From positions 186,001 through 250,000 of the forward strand of contig CALUJM010000001.1 of the NCBI GenBank assembly GCA_944320975.1: DNA of 64,000 nt. The letters run 5' to 3'. The notes below the pieces were generated by a model that saw only the letters and a list, made by a program, of their open reading frames with translations, was not told the origin of the DNA and ran no database searches. Below, piece by piece: positions 35,780 to 43,657 of the stretch (positions are counted from its first letter, which is position 1; the number at the start of each line of letters is the position of its first letter). Origin of the DNA: an uncultured Atopobiaceae bacterium (GTDB taxonomy: Bacteria; Actinomycetota; Coriobacteriia; Coriobacteriales; Atopobiaceae). The translations under genes were made by a program, and so were the position numbers.

Positions 35780-36259
35780 ATGACCCAGCTGCCCGCGCAC
35801 CGCCTTGACCCGCGCATGCTGCGCGTCTGGTACGTTTCCGACGTCGTCGGAATCGCCGTCGTCGCCGCGCTGGCCGTGGTAGCCTGGCTCATCGTGCGCC
35901 ATCTCGGCGGCGATGTCTTCTGGGTCTATCTCGTCGCTGGCGTCATCGAGTTCGTCTGCGTGGGCGACCTGCTGATCTCCCCGCCCATCGAGTACGCCAC
36001 CTGGCGCTATGACGTCACCCCCACCGATGTGGACCTCTACCACGGCGTCTTTGTCAAGAAGCGCGTGCTCGTGCCCCTCGTGCGCGTCCAGCACGTGCAG
36101 ACCAAGCAGGGCCCCATCCTGCGCGCGCACGGCCTGGCAACGGTGACCGTCTCCACGGCCGGCGAGGGCTTCGAGATCCCCGGGCTCGCCGAAGCCGACG
36201 CCGAGGCCCTGCGCGACCGCGTGGCCGAGCTCGCGCGCCTCGCCAAGGAGGACGTGTGA
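35780..36259 (+). CDS. bPH2 (YdbS-like) membrane protein
   Basis: 159 aa. Two transmembrane helices (about 20-65), then a bacterial pleckstrin-homology domain (PPIEYATWRYDVTPTDVDLYHGVFVKKRVLVPLVRVQHV). Start at the ATG 35780 with AAAGGAG 4 nt upstream; the ATG at 35750 is less likely. YdbS/YdbT pairs are known in Bacillus and affect antimicrobial resistance there; the role here is unproven. Its stop overlaps the next start (GTGA). Confidence 0.87.
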   Translation: MTQLPAHRLDPRMLRVWYVSDVVGIAVVAALAVVAWLIVRHLGGDVFWVYLVAGVIEFVCVGDLLISPPIEYATWRYDVTPTDVDLYHGVFVKKRVLVPLVRVQHVQTKQGPILRAHGLATVTVSTAGEGFEIPGLAEADAEALRDRVAELARLAKEDV

Positions 36260-37854
36260 GCGCGGGCGAGAAGGACCGCGCTGCCCAGGACCTTTCCGGC
36301 GTGCGCCGCGCCAACCCGCTCTCGGTGCCCGTCGAGGCGTTCAAGATGTCGTCGGGCCTGGTGACGCTCGCCGCGTTCGTGCTCGCGCCCGACTTCTTCG
36401 GCGGTGACCTCGGCGCGCTCGCCAAGCTCGCCCTCGCCGCCGCGGCCATCTTCGCAGCCTGCCTGCTCCTGAGCTTCGTCGTCTGGCGCGCCCGCACCTG
36501 GGAGCTCGTCGCCGATGGGGTCCACGTGTGCTGGGGCCTGGGCTGGGGGCCGTTCAGTCGGCGCAGCATCACCATCCCCTACGATCACATCCACACGGTC
36601 TCGATGAGCTCCACGCTGTTCGAGCGCATCGCCGGTCTCGTGACGCTGGACCTCGACACGGGCGCCGCGGCCTCAGAGGGCGACGCGTCCAAGATCTACG
36701 GCCTGCGCGAGGCGGATGCCGAGACTCTGCGGGCGGAGCTCTTCCGTCGCAGGACAGGCGTGCCGGCGTCGGGCGAGAAGGACGCAGGGGCCGCGCCCGT
36801 CCCCGCCGAGGACCGGCCGCTCGCCGTCTTCACGCTCTCCGGCCGCGAGCTGCTCCTGGCGGCCGCGTCGCAGGTGAGCGCCGGCGGCCAGGCCGTCGCG
36901 CTCGTGATACTTCTGGGCAACTGGCTCAATAACCTCATCGAGTGGGGCGCGCTCGACCTCGAGGGCGTAGGCGGCGAGCTCGTCGCCGCGGCGACCCCGG
37001 CGCTCATCCCGCTGGTGGCGGGGTTTGTGGTTGCGGCGCTCGTGCTGGGCGCGGTCGTCTCGTTTGTCGTGAACCTCGTGCGCTACGGCGGCTACCGCGT
37101 GGAGCGCTACGCCGATCGCGTGGTCGTGGAGCACGGCCTGCTCGCACGCTCCTCGCGCACGCTCGCGGAGGGCCGGGTTCAGTTCGTCGCCGTGCGCCAG
37201 GGCATAATCCGCCAGATCATCGGCTATGCCGAGGTCAGCGCATGGGTCGTTGCGGCGCCCGGGGATGCGGGCGGCGAGCCCTCGGGCAGCGTGCTCCTGC
37301 ACCCGTTCATCCGCACGGGCGACCTCGACGCGTTCCTTGCCGAGGTCCTGCCTGACTACGCGGGCGTGCTGGGGCGCGCGAATCTCCGGCGCCTGGGGTC
37401 GGTCGCGCGCCGCCGCGCCGTGGTGCGCGCAGCGATCTGGTGGCCGTTCGCCGCCGCGCTCAACGTGGGCGCGCTCTGGCTCTTCGGCCTCTCGGGGCTG
37501 CTCGACAGCGCCGCGTGGCTGCTGCGGCCCCTGCTCGTGGCCGCCGCCGCGCTGAGCGTGGCGCTGCTCGTCGGCCTCGTCGTCAACGCGCTGCGCGCCT
37601 GCCGTTACGCCCGCTTCGGCCACACCCGCCGCGAGCTGGTGCTGGTCACCGGCGGCCTCACGCGCCTGACCACGGTCGTGCCGCGCGCCCGCCTGCAGCG
37701 CATGGAGCTCGCCGCCAACCCCTTCCAGCGCCGCGCGACCGTCGCGAGCCTCTCCGTGCGGACCGCGGCCGGGACCTCCGACGGCCTCGAGCTGCGCGAC
37801 CTGCCCGCCGACGCCGCTGACGAGCTCCTTGCCTGGTTCCGCCCGCGCGCGTGA
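36256..37854 (+). CDS. Multi-domain bPH2 (YdbT-like) membrane protein
   Basis: 532 aa from a GTG overlapping the YdbS-like stop. About six transmembrane helices arranged as pairs before three bPH2 domains: ITIPYDHIHTVSMSSTLFERIAGL (about 110-133), the middle YGGYRVERYADRVVVEHGLLAR and the C-terminal RRELVLVTGGLTRLTTVVPRARLQ. This is the standard YdbT layout. Co-translated with its partner. The TGA is the second base of a palindromic repeat. Confidence 0.88.
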   Translation: MSAGEKDRAAQDLSGVRRANPLSVPVEAFKMSSGLVTLAAFVLAPDFFGGDLGALAKLALAAAAIFAACLLLSFVVWRARTWELVADGVHVCWGLGWGPFSRRSITIPYDHIHTVSMSSTLFERIAGLVTLDLDTGAAASEGDASKIYGLREADAETLRAELFRRRTGVPASGEKDAGAAPVPAEDRPLAVFTLSGRELLLAAASQVSAGGQAVALVILLGNWLNNLIEWGALDLEGVGGELVAAATPALIPLVAGFVVAALVLGAVVSFVVNLVRYGGYRVERYADRVVVEHGLLARSSRTLAEGRVQFVAVRQGIIRQIIGYAEVSAWVVAAPGDAGGEPSGSVLLHPFIRTGDLDAFLAEVLPDYAGVLGRANLRRLGSVARRRAVVRAAIWWPFAAALNVGALWLFGLSGLLDSAAWLLRPLLVAAAALSVALLVGLVVNALRACRYARFGHTRRELVLVTGGLTRLTTVVPRARLQRMELAANPFQRRATVASLSVRTAAGTSDGLELRDLPADAADELLAWFRPRA

Positions 37855-37885
37855 TTCAAAAGGGGCCAGACCCCTTTTGAATCAC
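37851..37885. repeat. GTGATTCAAAAGGGG palindrome, copy 1 (left of fic)
   Basis: 15-nt arm (37851-37865) matched exactly by 37871-37885 across CCAGA. The arm includes the YdbT-like TGA stop. A CGAGAAGAAC motif follows after 13 nt (37899-37908). Probably functions as a bidirectional terminator. Confidence 0.88.
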
Positions 37886-37918
37886 GTGCTGGCCCAGGCG
37901 AGAAGAACCTCGGCCCGA

Positions 37919-37974
37919 TATCTCCGCCAAATATGTTAGATTTGGCGGAGATACTCACAGAGTGGCGGAGATAC
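37919..37974 (+). promoter_or_regulatory. Candidate fic operator: three GGCGGAGATA half-sites
   Basis: TATCTCCGCCAAAT (37919-37932) and its exact complement (37940-37953) form an inverted repeat with a 7-nt spacer. A third half-site GGCGGAGATAC lies at 37964-37974, exactly 20 bp after the second, in direct orientation. AT-rich spacer sequence (ATGTTAGAT) could provide the -10. The fic product has a C-terminal winged helix, so autoregulation is a reasonable inference. Confidence 0.6.
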
Positions 37975-37990
37975 TTCGAGGGGGCGGGAC

Positions 37991-39034
37991 GTGCGCGCAT
38001 TTGACTACGAGCGGGAGCTCTCAAGGCTGATGACCCCCGAGGTCGTCAACGCCCTCTCGTCCATCCACGCGCTTCGGGCGCGACAGGAGCTCAGGAGGGA
38101 GCTCCGCCCCGTGGAGCTCGAGGGCCTGCGCGAGATTGCGCGCATCCAGAGCACCGGCGCCTCCAACAGCCTCGAGAACATCCGCACCTCCGACGCCCGG
38201 CTGCGCGAGCTCGTGCAGATGCGCGTGCAGCCCAAAAACCGCGACGAGCGTGAGATCGCGGGCTACCGCGCCGTGCTCGATCTCATCCACGAGAGCTACG
38301 AGCACATTGACGTCACGCCCAACGTGATTCTGCAGCTCCATCGCGACCTCTATCGCTATGTTGGCGTCTCATTTGGCGGGCGCTGGAAGGACACCGATAA
38401 CGTCATTGCCGAGGCGGGGCCGGACGGCGCGCTCGTCACGCGCTTCGTCCCGACGAGTGCGCTCGAGACGCCGGATGCGATGGATTCGCTCTGCGCTGCC
38501 TACGCGCGCGCCGTGAGCGATGGGCGCTACGACGCCCTTCTCGTCAGCGCGCTCTTTACGTTCGACTTTGTGAGCATCCACCCGTTCAACGACGGCAACG
38601 GACGCATGAGCAGGCTTCTTATGTTGCTGACGCTCTACCGGGCGGGATATGACGTGGGGCGCTACGTCTCAATCGAGCGGCAGATCGAGCGGACCAAGGA
38701 GACGTATTACGAGGCGCTCGCCGCGAGCTCGTGCGGCTGGCACGAGGGCGAGAACGACTGCCTGCCGTACGCGACGTACTTCCTGGGCGTGGTTCTCGCC
38801 TGCTACCGGGATTTGGACGAGCGCGTGGCGATGCTGTCCCAGGATACTCCCGAGGAGGGCGTGCGCTCCTTCTTCTCGTCGCGCCTTGAGCCTGCGAGCA
38901 GGCGGGAGATTGCCGAGGCGCTGCCCGCCATCAGCTCGCGCACGCTCGACCGAGTGCTCGCGAGGCTTCAGGCGACGGGCAGGCTGGAGAAGGTCGGGGC
39001 GGCGCGGGCCACGCGCTATCGCTGGGTGCGGTGA
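37991..39034 (+). CDS. Fic-domain protein with C-terminal winged helix
   Basis: 347 aa, GTG start at 37991 after GAGGGGGCGGG. N-terminal Fic_N-like region with an inhibitory-helix-like segment (STGASNSLENIRTS at ~54-67, the S/T-x-x-x-E-G/N type). The Fic core HPFNDGNGRMSR lies at 197-208, the catalytic AMPylation loop. The C-terminal ~60 residues (RREIAEALPAISSRTLDRVLARLQATGRL) form a winged helix. Such proteins transfer AMP to a target and some bind DNA. Identical palindromes bound the gene on both sides. Confidence 0.92.
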   Translation: MRAFDYERELSRLMTPEVVNALSSIHALRARQELRRELRPVELEGLREIARIQSTGASNSLENIRTSDARLRELVQMRVQPKNRDEREIAGYRAVLDLIHESYEHIDVTPNVILQLHRDLYRYVGVSFGGRWKDTDNVIAEAGPDGALVTRFVPTSALETPDAMDSLCAAYARAVSDGRYDALLVSALFTFDFVSIHPFNDGNGRMSRLLMLLTLYRAGYDVGRYVSIERQIERTKETYYEALAASSCGWHEGENDCLPYATYFLGVVLACYRDLDERVAMLSQDTPEEGVRSFFSSRLEPASRREIAEALPAISSRTLDRVLARLQATGRLEKVGAARATRYRWVR

Positions 39035-39065
39035 TTCAAAAGGGGTCTGTCCCCTTTTGAATCAC
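39031..39065. repeat. GTGATTCAAAAGGGG palindrome, copy 2 (right of fic)
   Basis: Arms identical to copy 1 (39031-39045 and 39051-39065) around TCTGT; it includes the fic TGA. A CGAGAAGAAC motif again follows after exactly 13 nt (39079-39088). Confidence 0.88.
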
Positions 39066-39161
39066 GCGGCGGTCCGGCCGAGAAGAACCTGTGGGCGTTG
39101 GCCGACGCGCATGCGTCGCGGGTATACTGGAAGGCCGTAGGTGCCGTCGTCGGGAGGCCGC

Positions 39162-41513
39162 ATGGAATCGCTCTACACCAAGTACCGCCCGCAGACCTTT
39201 GAGCAGGTCGTGGGCCAGGCCCACGTGGTCGAGACCCTCAAGCGCGCCGTGCTCGAGGGGCGCACCAGCCACGCCTACCTCTTCTGCGGCCCGCGCGGCA
39301 CGGGCAAGACCACGATGGCGCGCATCCTCGCAAAGGCCCTCATGTGCGAGAAGGGACCGGCCGCCCTGCCCGACGGCAGCTGCGAGCAGTGCCGTCTCAT
39401 CGCTGCCGGCGAGCACCCCGACGTGATCGAGCTCGACGCCGCGTCGCGCACCGGCGTGGACAACGTCCGCGAGGAGATTATCAGCCGCGTGAGCTACGCG
39501 CCCGCCATGGGCCGCTGCAAGGTCTACATCATCGACGAGGTCCACATGCTCACCACGGCGGCGTTCAACGCGCTGCTCAAGACGCTCGAGGAGCCCCCCG
39601 AGCACGTGGTCTTCATCATGTGCACGACCGACCCGCAGAAGATCCTGGCCACGATTCTCTCGCGCGTGCAGCGCTTCGATTTCCACGCCATCGGCAACGA
39701 CGAGATGCAGGCGCACCTCGCCTATGTGTGCAAGCAGGAGGGCTTCTCCTACGACGAGGCCGCGCTCGAGCTCATCGTGCGCCACGCGCGCGGCGGCATG
39801 CGCGACGCCCTGACCTCGCTCGAGCAGCTCTCCGTCTTCGGCGCCGGGTCCATCGACCTCGCATCCGCCGCCGACTTCCTCGGCGAGGTCTCCGGCTCGG
39901 TACTGGGCAAGATGTCCCGGGCGATGGCGCACCGCGACGTCGGGGCCCTCTTCGCGGAGGTCGCAGAGCTCGCAGACGCGGGCCGCGACCTGCTGCAGTT
40001 CACCCGCGAGCTCTCGGCGCACGTTCGCGACGTCTACGTCGTGGCGGCGGTCCCGAGCGCGGAGGACGTCGTCGCTGCCCGCGGCGAGGAGCTCGACGCC
40101 CTGCGCGCCGAGGCCGCGGCCTACGGCTCGACCGACCGCATCTCCCGCGTGCTCACCATTCTCGGCGACGCCTCGAGCGAGATGCGCACCGCCACCAACC
40201 AGCGCCTGGTTCTCGAAATCGCCCTCACGCGCATCGCGCGCCCCGCCTCCGACCTCACGCTCGACTCCCTCGCCGAGCGCGTGGCCGACCTCGAGCGCCA
40301 GATTGCCATCCTCGCCACCCCCGGCGCCCTCGCAAACGCCGCACCCATTATCGAGAAGACCCTCGAGCAGATGCCCGCATCTCCGGTATCGCCCCAACCC
40401 GAGATACCCTCCCAACCCCAACCCTCCCCGGAGGAGCACGTCACGGAGTCGACCGCCGAGAGGGCCGCGACCCCGTCGCCGGCCCCCGCGCCCGAGCGGC
40501 TGACGACCCCCGCACCCGAGGAGCCTCCGGTGCCGAGCGCCCCCGCTCCGGCCCGCCCCGCCCCTTCCGCCGCGACTCACGAAGTGAGCGAGGCGCCAGC
40601 CGAGCGTGGAGCGAGCGGAAGGGGCGGGGCGGGCCGGAGCGGGGGCGGCCACACCAACGGCAACCTCCAGCGCCTCTGGAAGCAGGTCGTCGACCAGCTC
40701 GTGGCGCAGGCGCCGGCCAAGGGGTCGCTGCTCCTCTCGTCCACAGCGGTCTCCGATGACGGCGAGAAGCTCATGGTGTCGCTGCCCAAGGGCTCGCACT
40801 TCGCCTCCCGCATGCTCGAACGCTCCGACGTGCGCGCGAGCGTGGATCCGGTGGTCGCCGCCGCCTTCGGGCCGCGCCAGGTGGTCTACGTGGAGTCGAG
40901 CCTCGCCGGCGCCGACATCGCGCGCGCCGACCGGGCGCCCGCCCCGAGCCCGCAGCCCGCCCCGGCTTCGAAGCCGGCCCCGGCCCCGGAGCCCCAGCCT
41001 CAGCCTGCGGCACCCGCGGAGCCCGAGAAGCCCGCCTACCCGATGCCCTGGGACGAGCCCGCCGCGCGGGTGGCCCCGGCACCCGAGCCCGTCCCGGACG
41101 ACGTCGTCCCCTACACCGACGCCGACATAACCGTCTACGAAGAGGTCTTCGAGCCCGACCTCCCCGTCCCCATGCCCGCGGATGCGGGCGCGACGGACGC
41201 CCCCTCCGGACCCGACGCCGGCGTCTTGCCCAGCGCGAGTCACGACGTGAGCGAGGAGCGCAGCGACGAGCGCCGAGCGGCTGGGCAAGACGCCGGCGTC
41301 GGGTCCGGAGGGGGCGTCCCGGAGCTCACCCCCGAGTTCGCGAGCATCGCCTCCATGCTGGCGGAGGCGTTCGGGCAGCCGCTCTCGGTGAGCGTCGAGA
41401 GCGCGGTGACGACCTCCGACGAGGACGCGGCCGAGGAACTCTCCTATGATGAGGGGCCGGAGCCCGACGAGGGCTTCACCGACGAGCCCGTCGACGACGA
41501 GGACGACGACTAG
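39162..41513 (+). CDS. dnaX: DNA polymerase III subunit gamma/tau
   Basis: 783 aa clamp-loader ATPase. Start at the ATG 39162 with GGGAGG upstream, giving MESLYTKYRPQTFEQVVGQ. Walker A GPRGTGKTT (43-51), Walker B IIDEVHML, sensor region near TTDPQKILATILSRVQRF. The zinc module has Cys62, Cys74 and Cys77, but the second usual Cys is Asp71. A -10-like TATACT lies at 39121-39126. The long Pro/Ala linker (~395-500) and acidic C-terminal part carry two in-frame palindromic inserts. First gene of a dnaX-ybaB-recR unit. Confidence 0.96.
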   Translation: MESLYTKYRPQTFEQVVGQAHVVETLKRAVLEGRTSHAYLFCGPRGTGKTTMARILAKALMCEKGPAALPDGSCEQCRLIAAGEHPDVIELDAASRTGVDNVREEIISRVSYAPAMGRCKVYIIDEVHMLTTAAFNALLKTLEEPPEHVVFIMCTTDPQKILATILSRVQRFDFHAIGNDEMQAHLAYVCKQEGFSYDEAALELIVRHARGGMRDALTSLEQLSVFGAGSIDLASAADFLGEVSGSVLGKMSRAMAHRDVGALFAEVAELADAGRDLLQFTRELSAHVRDVYVVAAVPSAEDVVAARGEELDALRAEAAAYGSTDRISRVLTILGDASSEMRTATNQRLVLEIALTRIARPASDLTLDSLAERVADLERQIAILATPGALANAAPIIEKTLEQMPASPVSPQPEIPSQPQPSPEEHVTESTAERAATPSPAPAPERLTTPAPEEPPVPSAPAPARPAPSAATHEVSEAPAERGASGRGGAGRSGGGHTNGNLQRLWKQVVDQLVAQAPAKGSLLLSSTAVSDDGEKLMVSLPKGSHFASRMLERSDVRASVDPVVAAAFGPRQVVYVESSLAGADIARADRAPAPSPQPAPASKPAPAPEPQPQPAAPAEPEKPAYPMPWDEPAARVAPAPEPVPDDVVPYTDADITVYEEVFEPDLPVPMPADAGATDAPSGPDAGVLPSASHDVSEERSDERRAAGQDAGVGSGGGVPELTPEFASIASMLAEAFGQPLSVSVESAVTTSDEDAAEELSYDEGPEPDEGFTDEPVDDEDDD
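40540..40645. repeat. In-frame palindromic insert 1 in dnaX
   Basis: A 31-nt arm (40540-40570) is matched perfectly by 40615-40645. The 44-nt spacer contains ACTCACGAAGTGAGCGAGG. The frame stays open and encodes HEVSEAPAERG between Pro/Ala-rich and Gly/Arg-rich arms. The core aligns with insert 2; the arms do not. Confidence 0.85.
41195..41319. repeat. In-frame palindromic insert 2 in dnaX
   Basis: A 40-nt arm (41195-41234) is matched perfectly by 41280-41319. The 45-nt spacer contains GAGTCACGACGTGAGCGAGG and encodes SHDVSEERSDERR. It shares its core, but not its arms, with insert 1. Confidence 0.9.
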
Positions 41514-41544
41514 AGAACACGACCCAACGATCGAAAGGACCACC

Positions 41545-41880
41545 ATGGCCAGGGGATACAACATGGGCGGCATGAACCGCAACCAGATGATCGCGCAGGC
41601 GCGCAAGATGCAGGAGCAGCTCATGGCCGTCCAGCAGAAGGTCGCCTCCACCGAGGTGTCCGCGAGCGCCGGCGGCGGCGCCGTCAAGGTGACCGCCACG
41701 GGCGGCATGCGCCTGACCTCGCTCACCATCGACCCCGAGACCCTCGACCCCGAGGACGTCGAGATGCTGCAGGACATGATCCTCGCCGCCGTCAACGACG
41801 CCCTCGAGTCCGCCGAGCAGATGGCGGGCCAGCAGATGGGGGCCGTGACCGGCGGCCTCAACATCCCGGGCCTGTTCTAG
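41545..41880 (+). CDS. ybaB: YbaB/EbfC-family nucleoid-associated protein
   Basis: 111 aa. The conserved MIAQARKMQEQLMAVQQKVAS helix, then VSASAGGGAVKVTATGGMRLTSLTIDP. YbaB binds DNA and is usually encoded between dnaX and recR, as here. The N-terminus is rich in Gly, Asn and Met (ARGYNMGGMNRNQ). GAAAGGA precedes the ATG at 41545; 15 nt separate it from recR. Confidence 0.94.
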   Translation: MARGYNMGGMNRNQMIAQARKMQEQLMAVQQKVASTEVSASAGGGAVKVTATGGMRLTSLTIDPETLDPEDVEMLQDMILAAVNDALESAEQMAGQQMGAVTGGLNIPGLF

Positions 41881-41895
41881 GGCGGCCTCGCTCAG

Positions 41896-42504
41896 ATGGA
41901 CGCGACCATCAACGACGGCAGGGCGCTGCAGCGCCTGCTCGACGAGCTCGGCAGGCTGCCCGGCATCGGCCCCAAGTCTGCCCAGCGGATCGCATATCAC
42001 CTGCTCGAGGCGGATGCCGAGGAGGCCCGTCGACTGGCGCAGGCCATCCTCGAGGTCAAGCAGCAGGTGCACTTCTGCCCGGTGTGCTTCAGCTACGCCA
42101 CGCGGGACACCTGCGACGTCTGCGCCGACCCGTCCCGGGACCGCTCCTCGATCTGCGTCGTCTCGGAGCCGCGCGACGTCACGGCCATCGAGCGGACCGG
42201 TGCCTACCACGGCCTCTACCACGTGCTCGGCGGCGTCATCAGCCCGATGGACAAGGTGGGCCCGGAGCAGCTGCACGTGCGCGAGCTGCTCGCCCGCCTG
42301 GCGGACGGTGAGGCGCGCGAGGTCATTCTCGCGACCAACCCCGACGTCGAGGGGGAGACCACGGCGACCTACCTTGCCCGCGTCATCAGGCCGCTGGGCG
42401 TGAGGACGTCGCGGCTCGCGAGCGGCCTGCCCGTGGGCGGGGACCTGGAGTATGCCGACGAGGTTACCCTCGGGCGCGCCATCGAGGAGCGCCGAGAGGT
42501 CTAG
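41896..42504 (+). CDS. recR: Recombination mediator RecR
   Basis: 202 aa, full length. N-terminal helix-hairpin-helix ([17 protein letters not shown]), a C4 zinc finger ([16 protein letters not shown], about 57-72), a Toprim domain ([16 protein letters not shown], later [14 protein letters not shown]) and the Walker-B-like [14 protein letters not shown] end. It works with RecF/RecO to load RecA in gap repair. Confidence 0.96.
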   Translation: MDATINDGRALQRLLDELGRLPGIGPKSAQRIAYHLLEADAEEARRLAQAILEVKQQVHFCPVCFSYATRDTCDVCADPSRDRSSICVVSEPRDVTAIERTGAYHGLYHVLGGVISPMDKVGPEQLHVRELLARLADGEAREVILATNPDVEGETTATYLARVIRPLGVRTSRLASGLPVGGDLEYADEVTLGRAIEERREV

Positions 42505-42522
42505 CGGTCAGGGAGGAGATCC

Positions 42523-43344
42523 ATGGCACAGGACAGCGGACGTCAGACGCCGCGCCCCAGGCGCGCGGAGCACCGGGCAGGGCGGGCCTCGCGGGCCTCG
42601 CGCCGCAGCGCCGAGGTGAGCCCCGACGAGGGCATCTCGACCATCCGGTCGGGACAGGGGGCCCGCGTGACCACGCGCAAGAACGCCGCGGAGGCGGCGG
42701 GACGGGCCCGCAAGAACGCCGAGAAGCGCTACTTCGAGCGCCACCCCGAGGCGCGGGCGCCCCAGGGCGGACCCGAGCGAAACGGGAAGAACGTCGTCCT
42801 TCTCGTCATCGCGTCGGTCCTTGTGCTCGCCATCGTGTTCGTCATCGGGAGCTGCGTCTCGGGCATGCTCAGCCCGTCCCCGGGCCAGGGCTCCGACCAG
42901 CCCGACCAGACGCTGAAGCTCACCGAGCAGGAGCAGCAGATCCGCGACCAGCAGCAGGCCCATGACGCGGGGCGGGAGCAGGTCGAGGTCGGCGGCTCGG
43001 TCACCTTCAACGGGGACTCCTACGCGCTCGCCCAGCAGGACGACGGCACGTGGTCGCTCGTCCGCACGAGCTCCTCGGGCACCGAGACCACGCTGTTCCT
43101 CATCGAGGGCGAGCCCGTCGCACTCGCGCGCATGAGCAGCACCCTGCTCGTCCCCGAGAACAGGAACGGCCGCTGGGACGTCGTCTGCTACGTGATCGAC
43201 GGCCACAGCGACGCGGGCTACGTCACGACGCCGGACGGCGCGCTCGCGGGCGGCGAGGGCGATGCGACGAGCGTCGAGCTCCGCGAGACCTCGATCGTGG
43301 TGACCGACTCCTCGGGCGCCTCCCATGAGGTCTCCCTCGTCTAG
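42523..43344 (+). CDS. Unknown single-pass membrane protein
   Basis: 273 aa. A very basic, probably disordered N-terminus (about 1-85) precedes one transmembrane helix (NVVLLVIASVLVLAIVFVIGSCV, about 89-111). A Gln/Ser linker leads to an extracytoplasmic domain with VTFNGDSYALAQQDDGTWSLVRT. No family recognised. It follows recR by 18 nt and may be the last gene of that operon. GGGAGGAG precedes the ATG. Confidence 0.78.
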   Translation: MAQDSGRQTPRPRRAEHRAGRASRASRRSAEVSPDEGISTIRSGQGARVTTRKNAAEAAGRARKNAEKRYFERHPEARAPQGGPERNGKNVVLLVIASVLVLAIVFVIGSCVSGMLSPSPGQGSDQPDQTLKLTEQEQQIRDQQQAHDAGREQVEVGGSVTFNGDSYALAQQDDGTWSLVRTSSSGTETTLFLIEGEPVALARMSSTLLVPENRNGRWDVVCYVIDGHSDAGYVTTPDGALAGGEGDATSVELRETSIVVTDSSGASHEVSLV

Positions 43345-43396
43345 GGGGCGCTCGAAGGCCTTGGGGAAGGGTCCAAAACTTTTTTGAAATTCCCCC

Positions 43397-43426
43397 TTGC
43401 GCGATGGGTGGGGAGTATGTCAGAAT
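43397..43426 (+). promoter_or_regulatory. Candidate promoter of tRNA-Asp
   Basis: TTGCGC (43397-43402) and CAGAAT (43421-43426) are separated by 18 nt, and the tRNA starts 20 nt later. A TTTTTT run just upstream (43380-43385) probably belongs to the terminator of the preceding gene. Confidence 0.4.
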
Positions 43427-43446
43427 AACCCTCGCGCAAGGCGAAC

Positions 43447-43523
43447 GGGGTGTTAGCTCAGCTGGTTAGAGCGCCGGCCTGTCACGTCGGAGGTCGAGGG
43501 TTCGAGTCCCTTACATCCCGCCA
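43447..43523 (+). tRNA. tRNA-Asp (anticodon GTC)
   Basis: 77 nt with encoded CCA. Acceptor GGGGTGT pairs with ACATCCC with one G-U wobble. The anticodon loop reads CTGTCAC (GTC). D-arm AGCTCAGCTGGTTAGAGC and T-arm GAGGGTTCGAGTCCC are standard. This is a substrate for queuosine and for GluQ, whose gene is in the window. Confidence 0.95.
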
Positions 43524-43532
43524 TTGCACTGA

Positions 43533-43558
43533 CTGGGGGCCCTTCGGGGCCCCTTTCT
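43533..43558 (+). terminator. Terminator of tRNA-Asp
   Basis: GGGGGCCC-TTCG-GGGCCCC followed by TTTCTC, 9 nt after the tRNA. Confidence 0.85.
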
Positions 43559-43657
43559 CATATCGGTCGCTCATGCCGCTCGCCCTGCCCGCATTCCCAA
43601 TTGCTCATGTCGGGGTATCATATCCCCCGTACGGTACGTGCGACGACGGGGACGCCC

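Noticed and set aside
39036..41864. A 942-codon open frame antisense to dnaX and ybaB
   Set aside because: It is low complexity, crosses two genes with clear homologues on the plus strand, and lacks a ribosome-binding site.
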